From Paenibacillus senegalimassiliensis (lineage in GTDB: Bacteria > Bacillota > Bacilli > Paenibacillales > Paenibacillaceae): 64,000 nt of DNA. Within the stretch, counting starts at the first letter, position 1; each line of letters starts with the position of its first letter. Location of the stretch: positions 496,001-560,000 of the forward strand of contig NZ_LN909046.1 in NCBI RefSeq assembly GCF_001486585.1, given 5' to 3'. This document shows positions 50,035-58,322 of this stretch, piece by piece. Below the pieces are notes generated by a model that saw only the letters and a list, made by a program, of their open reading frames with translations, had not been told where the DNA came from and did no database searches. Made by a program: the position numbers and the translations under genes.

Positions 50035-51534
50035 ATGAAATTTAATAGACGAGTAGTCGTATTGCTGATGCTGTGCTTTGCACTGTCTCTTGCAAATGTA
50101 GCTAATGCGGCCAGCACCCCTTTTGTTCAAGGCGGAGGGTATGACCAAGGTGCCTATGATCAGTTGGGGGATCAGCCTACAGAGCTTAATTGGACAAGAC
50201 ATTCACGTTTTGATGGCGTAAACAGCAATTTATATGAAAAATGGAGCGTAGAGTTGTCCCCGGCTTCATTATTCTCCCCCGTTATCGCAGAGGATGGAAC
50301 AATTATTGTAGGAACCCAAAGTAATAAACTGCTTGCCTTGAATCCGGATGGCAGTATTAAGTGGGAATATGCAATAACTTCTAATCTCGATGACTCATCA
50401 CCTGTGATAAGTCAGGATGGCTATGTTTACTTTGTGACAAATGGTATTTTGCATGGGGTAGATGTCAACACAGGTAGTCCACGATGGGAAAGTATTAATA
50501 TGGGGATTGGGAACCTGGGGCACATTGCAATTGATCGTGACGGGACGTTATACATAGGTTCACAAAGAAGATTATTAATTGCTTTTGATCCAAACCTTAA
50601 AATAACTAAATGGCAATCGGATATAGGTTATCCTTTTGGTCAACCTGTTATTGATGTGAACGGGGATATCTTTGTAAGAAGCAAATCGGGAAATGATTTA
50701 TTCGTTTCTTCTGTATCTCCTGATGGAACTATAAAGTGGCAAAGTGAAGTAGACCACATCAACTTAAGTGATGATCCACGTTTCAGTGCTCCACAGCTTG
50801 ATTCAAATGGGAATCTATATGTGGTTAGTAGACATGGGAAGAAATTATATAGTGTGAAAACATCTGACGGGACTTTAAATTGGAGTCTACAGCTTGAAGG
50901 CAATCTCTATGCAACCCCTGCTTTAAACGAAAAGCAACAAGTGTTGTATGTTACGAGTTCATTAGGTTTATATGCTATCAATTTAGATGGGACCATCAAA
51001 TGGCAAGATATCACTAATGGAGTAGGATCTTATAATTCTCCTTTAGTGGATAAAAAAGGTAATGTTTATATAAATTCTATAAACAAACTGTATATTTTCC
51101 TTGAAGATGGCTCCAGAATGGCTCCCTTTGAAGTTGGGACGCCTGCATATAGTTCCAATAATGTGACTATTGATAGTCAGGGGACCTTGTACTTTACTAA
51201 CAGTAAGGGATATATATATGCAATTGGAGGTGAAATAGCAGGGGGAGAAACCCCCGTTGATCCCAATCCTCCGGTTGACCCTAATCCTCCAGTAGACCCT
51301 GTGGGAGAACGGGCATTGCTTACCATTATCTTGAGCCATGGCGTAGAGAAAGAGTATGATCTTTCAATGCAGGAAGTTCAACAATTCATCCAGTGGTACG
51401 AAGATAAAGCCAATGGGAATGGTCCTATTACGTATGCAATTAATAAGCATCAGAATAATATTGGTCCGTTTAAACAAAGACAGGACTACATTTTGTACGA
51501 TAAAATCATCGCTTTTGAAGTAAACGAATATTAA
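50035..51534 (+). CDS. Secreted PQQ-type beta-propeller protein with Pro-rich linker
   Basis: 499 residues from ATG 50035 (GGACGAGG upstream); the longer frame lacks a site. Signal peptide ends ANAAS at about 26. Residues about 60-410 hold repeated blades of the form DGTIIVGTQSNKLLALNPDG SIKWE, the PQQ/outer-membrane-BamB-like propeller repeat. A linker with VDPNPP three times (about 412-432) joins a C-terminal domain of about 75 residues (ALLTIILSHGVEKEYDLSMQ) that I do not recognise. No anchor is visible. The gene is clearly more AT-rich than its left neighbours, suggesting transfer. Confidence 0.85.
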   Translation: MKFNRRVVVLLMLCFALSLANVANAASTPFVQGGGYDQGAYDQLGDQPTELNWTRHSRFDGVNSNLYEKWSVELSPASLFSPVIAEDGTIIVGTQSNKLLALNPDGSIKWEYAITSNLDDSSPVISQDGYVYFVTNGILHGVDVNTGSPRWESINMGIGNLGHIAIDRDGTLYIGSQRRLLIAFDPNLKITKWQSDIGYPFGQPVIDVNGDIFVRSKSGNDLFVSSVSPDGTIKWQSEVDHINLSDDPRFSAPQLDSNGNLYVVSRHGKKLYSVKTSDGTLNWSLQLEGNLYATPALNEKQQVLYVTSSLGLYAINLDGTIKWQDITNGVGSYNSPLVDKKGNVYINSINKLYIFLEDGSRMAPFEVGTPAYSSNNVTIDSQGTLYFTNSKGYIYAIGGEIAGGETPVDPNPPVDPNPPVDPVGERALLTIILSHGVEKEYDLSMQEVQQFIQWYEDKANGNGPITYAINKHQNNIGPFKQRQDYILYDKIIAFEVNEY

Positions 51535-51712
51535 GTTGCACTGCTTTTCAGTTATTGTGTAAATTATAGGCATGAAAAATTTTTAAACTATAGTGAGTCT
51601 CCCCAATCAAACGGAGGAGGCTCATTTTTAAATATTTACTAGGTTCTCCAAGCAGCAGATTGACAATGATCCTACTTCCTGTTAATATAAAATTCATCTT
51701 CGCTATAAACTT

Positions 51713-51785
51713 GATCTGCTAGCTCAGCTGGGAGAGCACCATCTTGACAGGGTGGGGGTCAGTGGTTCGAGCCCACTGCAGATCA
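51713..51785 (+). tRNA. tRNA-Val (anticodon GAC)
   Basis: 73 nt. Acceptor GATCTGC/GCAGATC, D arm GCTC...GAGC, anticodon stem CCATC/GGTGG with loop TTGACAG giving GAC, T arm AGTGG-TTCGAGC-CCACT, discriminator A. CCA not encoded. It is followed by a terminator and by the remnant of an integrated element. Confidence 0.95.
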
Positions 51786-51786
51786 T

Positions 51787-51852
51787 ACTGAAAAACCCTT
51801 GATTTTCAAGGGTTTTTTGCTTTTTATGGGCAAAGTAATGCACTTAAATAAG
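51787..51852 (+). repeat. Left copy of a diverged direct repeat flanking a degraded insertion
   Basis: Contains GAAAAACCCTTG, TCAAGG, TTTTGCTTTTT and GTAATG in the same order as 53067-53132, about 70-75 percent identical by eye. Position at a tRNA 3' end suggests attachment-site flanks of an old integrative element. Confidence 0.45.
51792..51816 (+). terminator. Terminator after tRNA-Val
   Basis: AAAACCCTTGA-TTT-TCAAGGGTTTTTT; an 11-bp stem whose diverged copy occurs at about 53070. Confidence 0.85.
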
Positions 51853-52049
51853 CCCCGAAATATGAAATTGGTGCCGGATTGGTGCCCTTTATTCAACTAA
51901 AAGTAGGCCAGAAGGTCACAAGCCTTAAATGACATTCTTTCGTCCTTGGAGCGAACCGTTTACAATCCGGGTGATTGGCGGCGCCTGCTTGCCTGATTTG
52001 TTATTTCGATATGTCGCCACCTCACTTCCCTCCGTTTTAATCAAACTGC

Positions 52050-52076
52050 CAAAAGAAAAAGCATCCCGCAGGATGC
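52050..52076 (-). terminator. Terminator of the 52086-52259 gene
   Basis: GCATCC-TGCG-GGATGC followed on the minus strand by TTTTTCTTTT, 10 nt after the stop codon. Confidence 0.75.
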
Positions 52077-52085
52077 CTGGCTTAA

Positions 52086-52259
52086 TTATTTCAACCGTCG
52101 ATCTAGAGCTTCATTAATCATACGATCAACATGAGCTTCGATCATACGATTGTTTATATCAAATATACCTTTCACCACTACGATGATCTTCTCATCTTGA
52201 ATGCCCAAATTTTTCAACAAGTTTTCTAATCTTTCTGGTTCAATACCGAATGATGGCAC
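52086..52259 (-). CDS. Small hypothetical protein (57 aa)
   Basis: GTG 52259 with AGGAGG 7 nt upstream (AGGAGGTGTGATT); longer frames lack a site. It starts VPSFGIEPERLENLLKNLGI and is acidic to neutral and helical, ending EALDRRLK. No membrane segment. Own terminator. Not recognised. It lies in the degraded insertion behind tRNA-Val. Confidence 0.5.
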   Translation of the reverse strand: MPSFGIEPERLENLLKNLGIQDEKIIVVVKGIFDINNRMIEAHVDRMINEALDRRLK

Positions 52260-52709
52260 AATCACACCTCCTATTATCCCATTTCGATATACCATAGGTC
52301 CATTCCTGCTGATTGAATGACCGGTAATCCAATTGACGTGGAAGAGATTCAACAGTTACAAGCAAATCGTGGGCAGTCAATATTTGAAATCGAAAAGCGA
52401 CTTAAGCATGTGAGGGAGAATGATTAGGTTCATGGGCAGGGGAATCCTGGCTTGATTCAATTGCCCTTGTGCCTCAGATATCTGGCAAATTAATTCAAGT
52501 TTTTGACCAGTTTGCAAATCACTCGACGTCGCGCGATTTGCCAGTAAGCAAAATCTTCGAACTCTTATCCCTACCCAAATCCATTGACCACGGCGAGTTT
52601 GTAGAGCAGGACCATGTTATGCCCTCTACAAGCGAATCAAGACGGTGGATAAAATGACTGTAATTAATTGATCTAATGATCTCAGCCACTTTATTTATTT
52701 TACGTCGTT

Positions 52710-52718
52710 TGGTATTAT
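52710..52718 (+). promoter_or_regulatory. Extended -10 promoter of the 31-aa peptide gene
   Basis: TGGTATTAT: TATTAT at 52713-52718 with the TGn extension, as in the toxin promoter at 9370. TTTATT lies 17 nt upstream as a weak -35. Confidence 0.45.
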
Positions 52719-52775
52719 CTTCTTGTAGTGGATGGGCTGTTGGCTCTCTCTGGGAAATATGGAGTTGAATGCCGA

Positions 52776-52871
52776 TGAATCAGGATTTTCGGGATATTGT
52801 AGTTATAGCCATCGTCATCCTTATCGTTATCATTTTGCGTTGGTGGTACAACAAAAATTGTAAGAAATAAA
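52776..52871 (+). CDS. Tiny hydrophobic membrane peptide (31 aa), possible type I toxin
   Basis: ATG 52776 (an in-frame ATG at 52770 is also possible), with GGAG at 52762. The peptide starts MNQDFRDIVVIAIVILIVII and ends in RWW plus a basic tail (NKNCKK): one membrane helix with a cationic end. The transcript should begin near 52725, and its 5' UTR (52729-52741) is complementary to the 3' UTR (52884-52896) over 13 nt with one G-U pair. This long-range pairing, the private promoter and the strong 3' hairpin are the features of type I toxin mRNAs. No antisense RNA promoter was identified. Confidence 0.45.
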
Positions 52872-52888
52872 TGAATCAACAAAACAGC

Positions 52889-52927
52889 CTATCCAAGCAT
52901 CCCTTCCCAGAGGGAGCTTGGATAGGG
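52889..52927 (+). terminator. Strong 3' hairpin of the 31-aa peptide gene
   Basis: CCTATCCAAGC with GCTTGGATAGG (11 bp), plus an inner TCCCT/AGGGA stem. The T-run is weak, so it may be a stability structure rather than a full terminator. Confidence 0.6.
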
Positions 52928-53066
52928 TGTGAAATATTTAAATCTTGCAATTATAATGTGCAGGATTTTTGTTTCTCGTCGTCAGTGTGTAAGCTGAAAT
53001 CTGGTGCCGAAAGTTAAATATCGGCACCAAAAAACTAATAAATACGAACAAAGATACGAACAAGAA

Positions 53067-53132
53067 AAAACCTTGTATATCAAGGATTCTTTGCTTTTTT
53101 AGGAACAATGTAATGTGCCTGATTAGTTGAAT
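53067..53132 (+). repeat. Right copy of the diverged direct repeat
   Basis: Counterpart of 51787-51852: GAAAAAACCTTG, TCAAGG, TTTGCTTTTTTAGG, GTAATG. It is preceded by a doubled ATACGAACAA motif (53042-53061), a possible arm-type site. Confidence 0.4.
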
Positions 53133-53150
53133 TTATACACAAGGATAATT

Positions 53151-53178
53151 ATCCGTTGCCAGAGGCAGCGGATTTTTT
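53151..53178 (+). terminator. Hairpin at the right end of the degraded insertion
   Basis: ATCCGTTGCC-AGA-GGCAGCGGAT followed by TTTTT; nearly the same as the terminator at 49907. Confidence 0.75.
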
Positions 53179-53271
53179 GTGCAATATGAAAGTATAACCA
53201 TCTAGTTCACAGCCAACAATGTATTCATAAGTTCTTACTATGCCAGAACTGCGAGTAAAGGAGAGAATAGG

Positions 53272-53529
53272 ATGAGAAATAAATATACAGTGTCAGAGCT
53301 TTTGAACAGCAATAAGGGCAGTAACAGCAAGCAATTATATAAAACGCTTTTGACCCTTGGAGCCATCATTCTCACCTCTCTCACCCTAACCACCGCCTGT
53401 ACCCTTGAGCCGGATGCGGAGACGATGAGTCGCCAGGCCAAGGAGTTTGCTTGGCCCTTTGGCTCGGCGTCGGTATTGGATGAGGTGTATTCACCCACGA
53501 TTGTGGAGGATGTGTATTCGTTGGAGTAA
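53272..53529 (+). CDS. Small putative lipoprotein (85 aa)
   Basis: ATG 53272 with TAAAGGAGAG upstream. An unusually long hydrophilic N-terminus (about 24 residues) precedes a hydrophobic stretch (TLLTLGAIILTSLTLTTAC) ending in a lipobox-like TTAC at 43, and a 40-residue acidic tail. It may be a lipoprotein or a single-pass membrane protein. Not recognised. It is convergent with a 38-aa membrane gene. Confidence 0.5.
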   Translation: MRNKYTVSELLNSNKGSNSKQLYKTLLTLGAIILTSLTLTTACTLEPDAETMSRQAKEFAWPFGSASVLDEVYSPTIVEDVYSLE

Positions 53530-53537
53530 GTTAGAAG

Positions 53538-53654
53538 TTATTCCTCGTCCCATTTGCGAGAGTAGCCTTTCTTCGTCACATAGAACATGGACGCAATTAA
53601 CACTACGCAGATTAGTACCGCAGCAGCGATTGTAATTCCCATGACCATAGTCAT
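53538..53654 (-). CDS. Small single-pass membrane protein (38 aa)
   Basis: ATG 53654 with AAAGGAGC upstream. It starts MTMVMGITIAAAVLICVVLI, one membrane helix, followed by a basic and then acidic tail KKGYSRKWDEE. The helix-plus-charged-tail form is frequent among uncharacterised Bacillales micro-proteins. Start context supports translation; function unknown. Confidence 0.55.
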   Translation of the reverse strand: MTMVMGITIAAAVLICVVLIASMFYVTKKGYSRKWDEE

Positions 53655-53781
53655 TCTGTTAGCTCCTTTCAGCAACCATTTTGAAGCTCCAATGCATAGT
53701 TCAACTATACAGGAAAACGTTTTTTTTGTATAATAATGCAGTTTACATCGATTATACAGACCATGCTGGGAGGAGAACGAA

Positions 53782-54234
53782 GTGGGTGCTGCAACAATTA
53801 TTCGGGTTCAGACCGAAGAACAACTAGAACGTTGTCTGGACATTAGAAAAGAAGTGTTTGTCAAGGAACAGCAGGTTCCGGTAGACCTGGAGATCGACAG
53901 TTACGACAAGTTGGGACCGGATGTATATCATGTGTTGATCGAAATGGACGGGGAGTACGCAGCTACCGGCAGGCTGACCTATTATCAGGATACGAGTGCC
54001 AAACTTCAACGGATTGCGGTTCACAAGGCATTCCGTACCAAAGGGGTAGGGACCATCTTGCTGTTGGCTCTGGAGGAGCTGGCGCGCGAGTTGGGCTTGT
54101 CCCAGTCTGTGCTGGATGCCCAGTGTCAGGCGGAAGGGTTTTATGCCAAGTTGGGCTATGAGACCATCTCGACGGAGCCCTTTGATGATGCCGGAATTCC
54201 CCATGTGCGTATGGTGAAATCGCTGAAATCATAG
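53782..54234 (+). CDS. GNAT-family N-acetyltransferase (YjcF/ElaA-like)
   Basis: 150 residues from GTG 53782 (GGGAGGAGAACGAA). IRKEVFVKEQQVPVDLEIDS is the start signature of this GNAT subgroup, and LQRIAVHKAFRTKGVGTILL is the acetyl-CoA site. AQCQAEGFYAKLGYETIS follows, and the end HVRMVKSLKS is typical. Substrate unknown. Confidence 0.9.
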   Translation: MGAATIIRVQTEEQLERCLDIRKEVFVKEQQVPVDLEIDSYDKLGPDVYHVLIEMDGEYAATGRLTYYQDTSAKLQRIAVHKAFRTKGVGTILLLALEELARELGLSQSVLDAQCQAEGFYAKLGYETISTEPFDDAGIPHVRMVKSLKS

Positions 54235-54288
54235 TTTGCAAAACTTCGGGGCACACTGAGATCAAACCTTTAAGAGGAGTGATAGCAG

Positions 54289-54528
54289 ATGGCCCTGAAC
54301 AGCAGAGAGACCATTATTGCCGTACGCAAGAACGGTGACGGGGATTTGGAAGCATTCAAGACGTCCAGCGGACGTGTGCTGGATTACCAGCAAGCGCTGC
54401 AAGAGGTCAATGCCGGAGCAATTGCTGGCGTGAACGCATTCAAAGGAAAAGACGGGGAGATGTATCTGCGCGGCGATGCCGACGGAGATCCGACGAACAA
54501 CCTGGATAATCTGCCAAACTTTGATTGA
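54289..54528 (+). CDS. DUF3892 protein
   Basis: 79 residues from ATG 54289 (AAGAGGAGTG). REtIIAVRKNGDGDL-type start, YQQALQEVNAGAIAGVNAFK, and a Gly/Asp-rich end (YLRGDADGDPTNNLDNLPNF) match DUF3892, a small family of spore-formers. Function unknown. Confidence 0.85.
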   Translation: MALNSRETIIAVRKNGDGDLEAFKTSSGRVLDYQQALQEVNAGAIAGVNAFKGKDGEMYLRGDADGDPTNNLDNLPNFD

Positions 54529-54574
54529 ACTCAAGCAAGAGAACAATTACAGCCACAATAAGCGCTAACCTCAA

Positions 54575-54610
54575 TCAGGAGCGCCCAGCCATGCTGGAGC
54601 GCTCCTGATT
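54575..54610. terminator. Terminator between DUF3892 and MBL genes
   Basis: TCAGGAGCGC and GCGCTCCTGA form a 10-bp stem with an inner CCAGC/GCTGG; then TTCATT. Confidence 0.7.
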
Positions 54611-54661
54611 CATTACTAAAGCGAGTTCTAAAGTCACATTTTCAGCACCGAGAAGCCACTT

Positions 54662-55399
54662 TTACAACGTATAAATTTCATGCTGCTTCAAGAATTGCAT
54701 TTGACCAGTAGCCCCAATAAAGTTCTCCATCTCATCCCCATAGTGCATCAGCAGAATCATCTCCTGAACCTCTTCAGGGAGGGTAAGCAGCTCTTGGAGT
54801 GTTGTATGTACCTCTCCTGGGCCGGTTAGTTGCACCTCATGTAAAATTCTACGACAGCCTCGGTCATGAACGAGTTGCTCCAATAGCTTGGGTTGGAAGG
54901 TCATATCTGCACTATAAAATATTTCGTCATTCAGATACAGCGAATAGCTGCTTTTTCCGGGAATATGAGGTGTTCTCAGCAGTTCCACCGATAAGCCGGG
55001 CGCAAGCTGGACCGCCTGCCTTTCCGTTAAAGGATACACCTCGAACACGTCCTCCAGCGAATGAATGATACCCTCCTGACTGAGACCACCCTTGAGCGTA
55101 TTCTCCCATAGAGGCTTTAGCAGTGGTTCTGCGACGTACAATCGCGGTTTGCGGCCCACGACATATTTCATGCGGAAGGCAAACTCTTCAAGCCCTCCCA
55201 CATGGTCGCCATGAATATGTGTGATCAGCACGGCATCAATATCGTCCAGCGATTGGTTCAGCTTATGCAGCGCCATCGGCGCCGTAATCCCGCAATCGAT
55301 CAACAGCGTATAATCATCGGCGGATAATAGCCCGTTGTTATTATAATATGTCTTGGCGAAGGCTCCGCCGGTTCCTAGCATTTGCAAACGTAGTGGCAT
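54662..55399 (-). CDS. Metallo-beta-lactamase-fold hydrolase
   Basis: 245 residues from ATG 55399 (CAAGGAGGATTATA); the longer frame starts before the ribosome site. [20 protein letters not shown], metal motif [17 protein letters not shown], then [14 protein letters not shown] and [12 protein letters not shown]. The pattern fits RNase Z/AtsA-like or YhfI-like hydrolases. Substrate unknown. Single gene. Confidence 0.87.
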   Translation of the reverse strand: MPLRLQMLGTGGAFAKTYYNNNGLLSADDYTLLIDCGITAPMALHKLNQSLDDIDAVLITHIHGDHVGGLEEFAFRMKYVVGRKPRLYVAEPLLKPLWENTLKGGLSQEGIIHSLEDVFEVYPLTERQAVQLAPGLSVELLRTPHIPGKSSYSLYLNDEIFYSADMTFQPKLLEQLVHDRGCRRILHEVQLTGPGEVHTTLQELLTLPEEVQEMILLMHYGDEMENFIGATGQMQFLKQHEIYTL

Positions 55400-55577
55400 T
55401 ATAATCCTCCTTGCATCATCGTCTTTCTTCCTTAAATGTACACAAATTCCGGTGGAAACGAAAGTCTTGTCCGCCTGATGAAAAAAAGTAATGATTTTGC
55501 CGGAAAACACCGCAACTTGCTTCTCGTCAAAGAGTATAACTTTACATCAACATGAATCAAATTGGAGGTTCATATCA

Positions 55578-56132
55578 ATGAAATGGAGAAGAGTTGCATT
55601 ACTCGTAGTTGCTTTTTCTCTAATGGGAGGTTCACTGCTGTTTGCCGATGCGGCCACCCAAAAGGTGAAGCTGGTACTTAACGGTCATGAGGTGGAAGAC
55701 GGCGGTTATATGGTTGATGGTAAGACGTATGTTCCTGTACGTCATCTAGAGGGATTGGTTGAATACAACGACAGCACCAAAACGGTGAGTTATTATAAGC
55801 CGAACGTTCACATGTTTCTCTTTACCGAAGAGGGAGTGTTCGGAGACGTCAAGAAGACGGGCAAGCTGAAGTTCAACGTGTTCTCGCAAATCGATAACCT
55901 GCGGACCGACATTTCGGCGGTGCGGGTGTCCATTACGGCGCCGGACGGGACGACGAAGGAGATTCAAACCGATGAAATCAAGGACCAGCGCGACAATTTC
56001 TGGTTCCGTACCAAGGACTTTACTTATGACTTCAAAACGGCGGGTCGCTATAAGGTCGGCTTCTATATGAAGGCATCTTCGGGGTCCGACTATGTCCTGA
56101 TTACGGAAAAAGGGATCAATGTGCTGAAATAA
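55578..56132 (+). CDS. Secreted stalk-domain (copper amine oxidase N-terminal-like) protein
   Basis: 184 residues from ATG 55578 (TTGGAGGTTC upstream). Signal peptide RVALLVVAFSLMGGSLLFAD. Stalk motif GGYMVDGKTYVPVRHLEGLV at about 44-63, followed by a beta-sandwich-like domain (VRVSITAPDGTTKEIQTDEI ... GRYKVGFYMKAS). Of the same type as the 14081 protein but with a different C-terminal domain. Extracellular, function unknown. Confidence 0.8.
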   Translation: MKWRRVALLVVAFSLMGGSLLFADAATQKVKLVLNGHEVEDGGYMVDGKTYVPVRHLEGLVEYNDSTKTVSYYKPNVHMFLFTEEGVFGDVKKTGKLKFNVFSQIDNLRTDISAVRVSITAPDGTTKEIQTDEIKDQRDNFWFRTKDFTYDFKTAGRYKVGFYMKASSGSDYVLITEKGINVLK

Positions 56133-56234
56133 TAGTGGGTTACCTGTAAGCTTGTGTGTATCCAAATTGACCTGTTCATATGAAAATGTTACGATACGTA
56201 GGGATTAAAAACACAATTAAAGCGAGGTAATTTC

Positions 56235-56558
56235 ATGAGCGACCACAATCACGAACACGGCGAAGCGTGCGGCTGCGGACATGACCATGATCACGATCAT
56301 GAGCATGAAGAGTTTGTGCTGACGCTGACGGACGAGCAAGGTAACGACGTAGAGATGGTTCTCGTCGAGACGTTCGATGTCGGTGAGAAAGTATACGCAT
56401 TGCTGCTTGAACGCAACAATCCGGGGGCGGATGGTATCATTCTCCGCATGGAAGAAGAAAATGAAGAAATGGTGCTTTACAACATCGAAGACGAGCAAGA
56501 ATGGAAACAAGTGGAGGAAGCTTACAACGAGTTGGTCTCCCAAGCAGACGAAGCTTAA
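56235..56558 (+). CDS. DUF1292 protein (YrzB-like) with His-rich N-terminus
   Basis: 107 residues from ATG 56235 (AGCGAGGTAATTTC). The first 28 residues are packed with His, Asp and Glu (CGCGHDHDHDHEHEE), a likely metal-binding extension. The core EFVLTLTDEQGNDVEMVLVE, VYALLLERN, and EEMVLYNIEDEQEWKQVEEA is DUF1292/YrzB. In other Bacillales YrzB lies next to yrrK/yrzL near alaS; that context is absent here. Function unknown. Confidence 0.88.
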   Translation: MSDHNHEHGEACGCGHDHDHDHEHEEFVLTLTDEQGNDVEMVLVETFDVGEKVYALLLERNNPGADGIILRMEEENEEMVLYNIEDEQEWKQVEEAYNELVSQADEA

Positions 56559-56595
56559 CACGTGGTCGTCAGAATGATATAGGCATGATAATCAC

Positions 56596-56630
56596 AAGAA
56601 GCTCCCCGGGTTACCGGGGAGCTTCTTTGA
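56596..56630. terminator. Bidirectional terminator between yrzB-like and decarboxylase genes
   Basis: AAGAAGCTCCCCGG (56596-56609) and CCGGGGAGCTTCTT (56614-56627), a perfect 14-bp stem. Confidence 0.88.
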
Positions 56631-56647
56631 TGATTGCAACTGAAGTA

Positions 56648-58132
56648 TTAGAATATAGGGTCGGCTTCAATAATCACTTTTACGTTTTGAATATAACGAT
56701 CCTCAGGCCCTTTAACCGGCAGACCCACTTCCACATGGTCCACGATGTAATCAATGTTATCCTGGGAGATGACCTCACCTGGCAACAGAATTGGAATGCC
56801 TGGGGGGTACACATAGATGAATTCGGCGATGATGCGCCCCGCAGATTCCTTGAAGGGAATGACCTCGGTTTCAGCATAGAAGGCATCCCGCGGAATCAGG
56901 GAAAGCTGCGGAATTTCCGGAACCTTAACGACCAACTCTCCCGCATGATCCTCCGTATAATTAATCTGCGAAAGCTCGCGCAAAGCCGTCAGTAAGATGT
57001 CGGCTGTCTCCTGTGTGTCGCCTGGAGTAATCAGGCACAGGATGTTATACATATCGCTGAGCTCAACCTCAATATTGTAATGCTCACGCAGCCAGTTCTC
57101 CGTCTCATAGCCCGTGATGCTCAAATGACGCACATGAATAGTGACCTTGGTAGGGTCGTGGTCATAGGTAGCTTCCCCGCCCAGAATTTCCCGGCCAAAG
57201 CAGTACAAGCCAGGAATTTGATTAATTTCGTCACGAACGTAATTCGCTAGCTTCATCGCTTCTTCCGCCATCTCATGCCCGTGCAGGGCCAGGTTACGAC
57301 GAGAGGTATCAAGCGAAGCGAGCAACAGGTAAGAAGTAGAAGTCGTCGTAAGCATACTGATGATGGTTTGAACACGCTGCGGATTGACGTAGCCATTCTT
57401 CGTATTCAAGTTCAGAATGGAGCTTTGCGTCATGGAACCACCAAGCTTGTGCACACTGGTTGCCGCCATATCCGCACCGGCTTGCATAGCAGACATCGGC
57501 AGCTTGTCGTGGAAATGAATATGAACACCATGCGCTTCGTCGACCAGTACAGGCACATGGAAGCTATGAGCGAGCTCCACAATTTCCTTCAAATTGGCGG
57601 ACACGCCAAAATAAGTCGGATTAATCACGACTACTGCCTTGGCATCAGGATGGCGCTTGAGGGCCCGTCCTACCGAGCTTGTCGTAATGCCATGGTCAAT
57701 GCCGAGATTAGTATCCTGAGCCGGGGAGACAAAGACTGGCTTCGCACCGGCGAAGATGATAGCGGACATGACGGATTTATGAATATTGCGCGGAACGATA
57801 ATTTTATCACCGGGAGAACAAACGGATAGTATCATAGTCATGATGGCTCCGCTTGTACCCTGCACGGAGAAGAAGGTATAGTCCGCACCGAACGCGTCGG
57901 CAGCCAGCTTCTGTGCTTCTTCGATAACTCCAGTTGGCTGGTGAAGGTCATCCAGCGGCGCAATGTTAATCAAATCGATGGATAAGGCGTTATCGCCAAT
58001 AAATTCGCGGAATTCCTTATCGGTACCGAGCCCTTTTTTGTGCCCGGGAATGTGAAATTGAACGGGATTGCCGGCCGCGTGTTTTTTGAGAGCGGTGAAG
58101 AGCGGCGTGTTTTGATGATCCATACGGGCCAT
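56648..58132 (-). CDS. speA: Orn/Lys/Arg decarboxylase-family PLP enzyme (SpeA/YaaO-like)
   Basis: 494 residues from ATG 58132; ATG 58123 is also possible. Fold-type I PLP enzyme: FHIPGHKKGLGTDKEF at the start, VLVDEAHGVHIHFHDKLP with the PLP-binding Asp, and the Schiff-base Lys in TSVHKLGGSMTQSSILNLN. The C-terminal domain contains YPPGIPILLPGEVIS. This is the Gram-positive short form including arginine decarboxylase SpeA (first step to agmatine and polyamines) and YaaO. Substrate cannot be separated from the sequence alone; arginine is the more likely. Confidence 0.85.
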   Translation of the reverse strand: MARMDHQNTPLFTALKKHAAGNPVQFHIPGHKKGLGTDKEFREFIGDNALSIDLINIAPLDDLHQPTGVIEEAQKLAADAFGADYTFFSVQGTSGAIMTMILSVCSPGDKIIVPRNIHKSVMSAIIFAGAKPVFVSPAQDTNLGIDHGITTSSVGRALKRHPDAKAVVVINPTYFGVSANLKEIVELAHSFHVPVLVDEAHGVHIHFHDKLPMSAMQAGADMAATSVHKLGGSMTQSSILNLNTKNGYVNPQRVQTIISMLTTTSTSYLLLASLDTSRRNLALHGHEMAEEAMKLANYVRDEINQIPGLYCFGREILGGEATYDHDPTKVTIHVRHLSITGYETENWLREHYNIEVELSDMYNILCLITPGDTQETADILLTALRELSQINYTEDHAGELVVKVPEIPQLSLIPRDAFYAETEVIPFKESAGRIIAEFIYVYPPGIPILLPGEVISQDNIDYIVDHVEVGLPVKGPEDRYIQNVKVIIEADPIF

Positions 58133-58322
58133 CCCTGCCTTTCGTCGAGATAATTTTCAAACAAGCTTGAGTATAGCAAAAAGAGCCCGGAATGCAAGCA
58201 GTAGCTGCGAGCTTTACAGAAATTTGACAATCCGGAGGTTAATTCACGAGCCAAAGCGGACAAACTGAAAGTATCGGGCTAAGCAGGGAGCGTTCAATTT
58301 AAAAAGAGAAGGGGGCTTACTT

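Noticed and set aside
51929..52117. 62-codon plus-strand frame in the insertion behind tRNA-Val
   Set aside because: No start context, and it overlaps the terminator and end of the supported minus-strand gene.
52317..52427. 36-codon frame (MTGNPIDVEEIQQLQANRGQ...)
   Set aside because: The sequence looks protein-like, but there is no ribosome site; most likely debris of a larger gene.
57275..57829. 184-codon plus-strand frame inside the decarboxylase gene
   Set aside because: Shadow of the strongly conserved minus-strand PLP enzyme.
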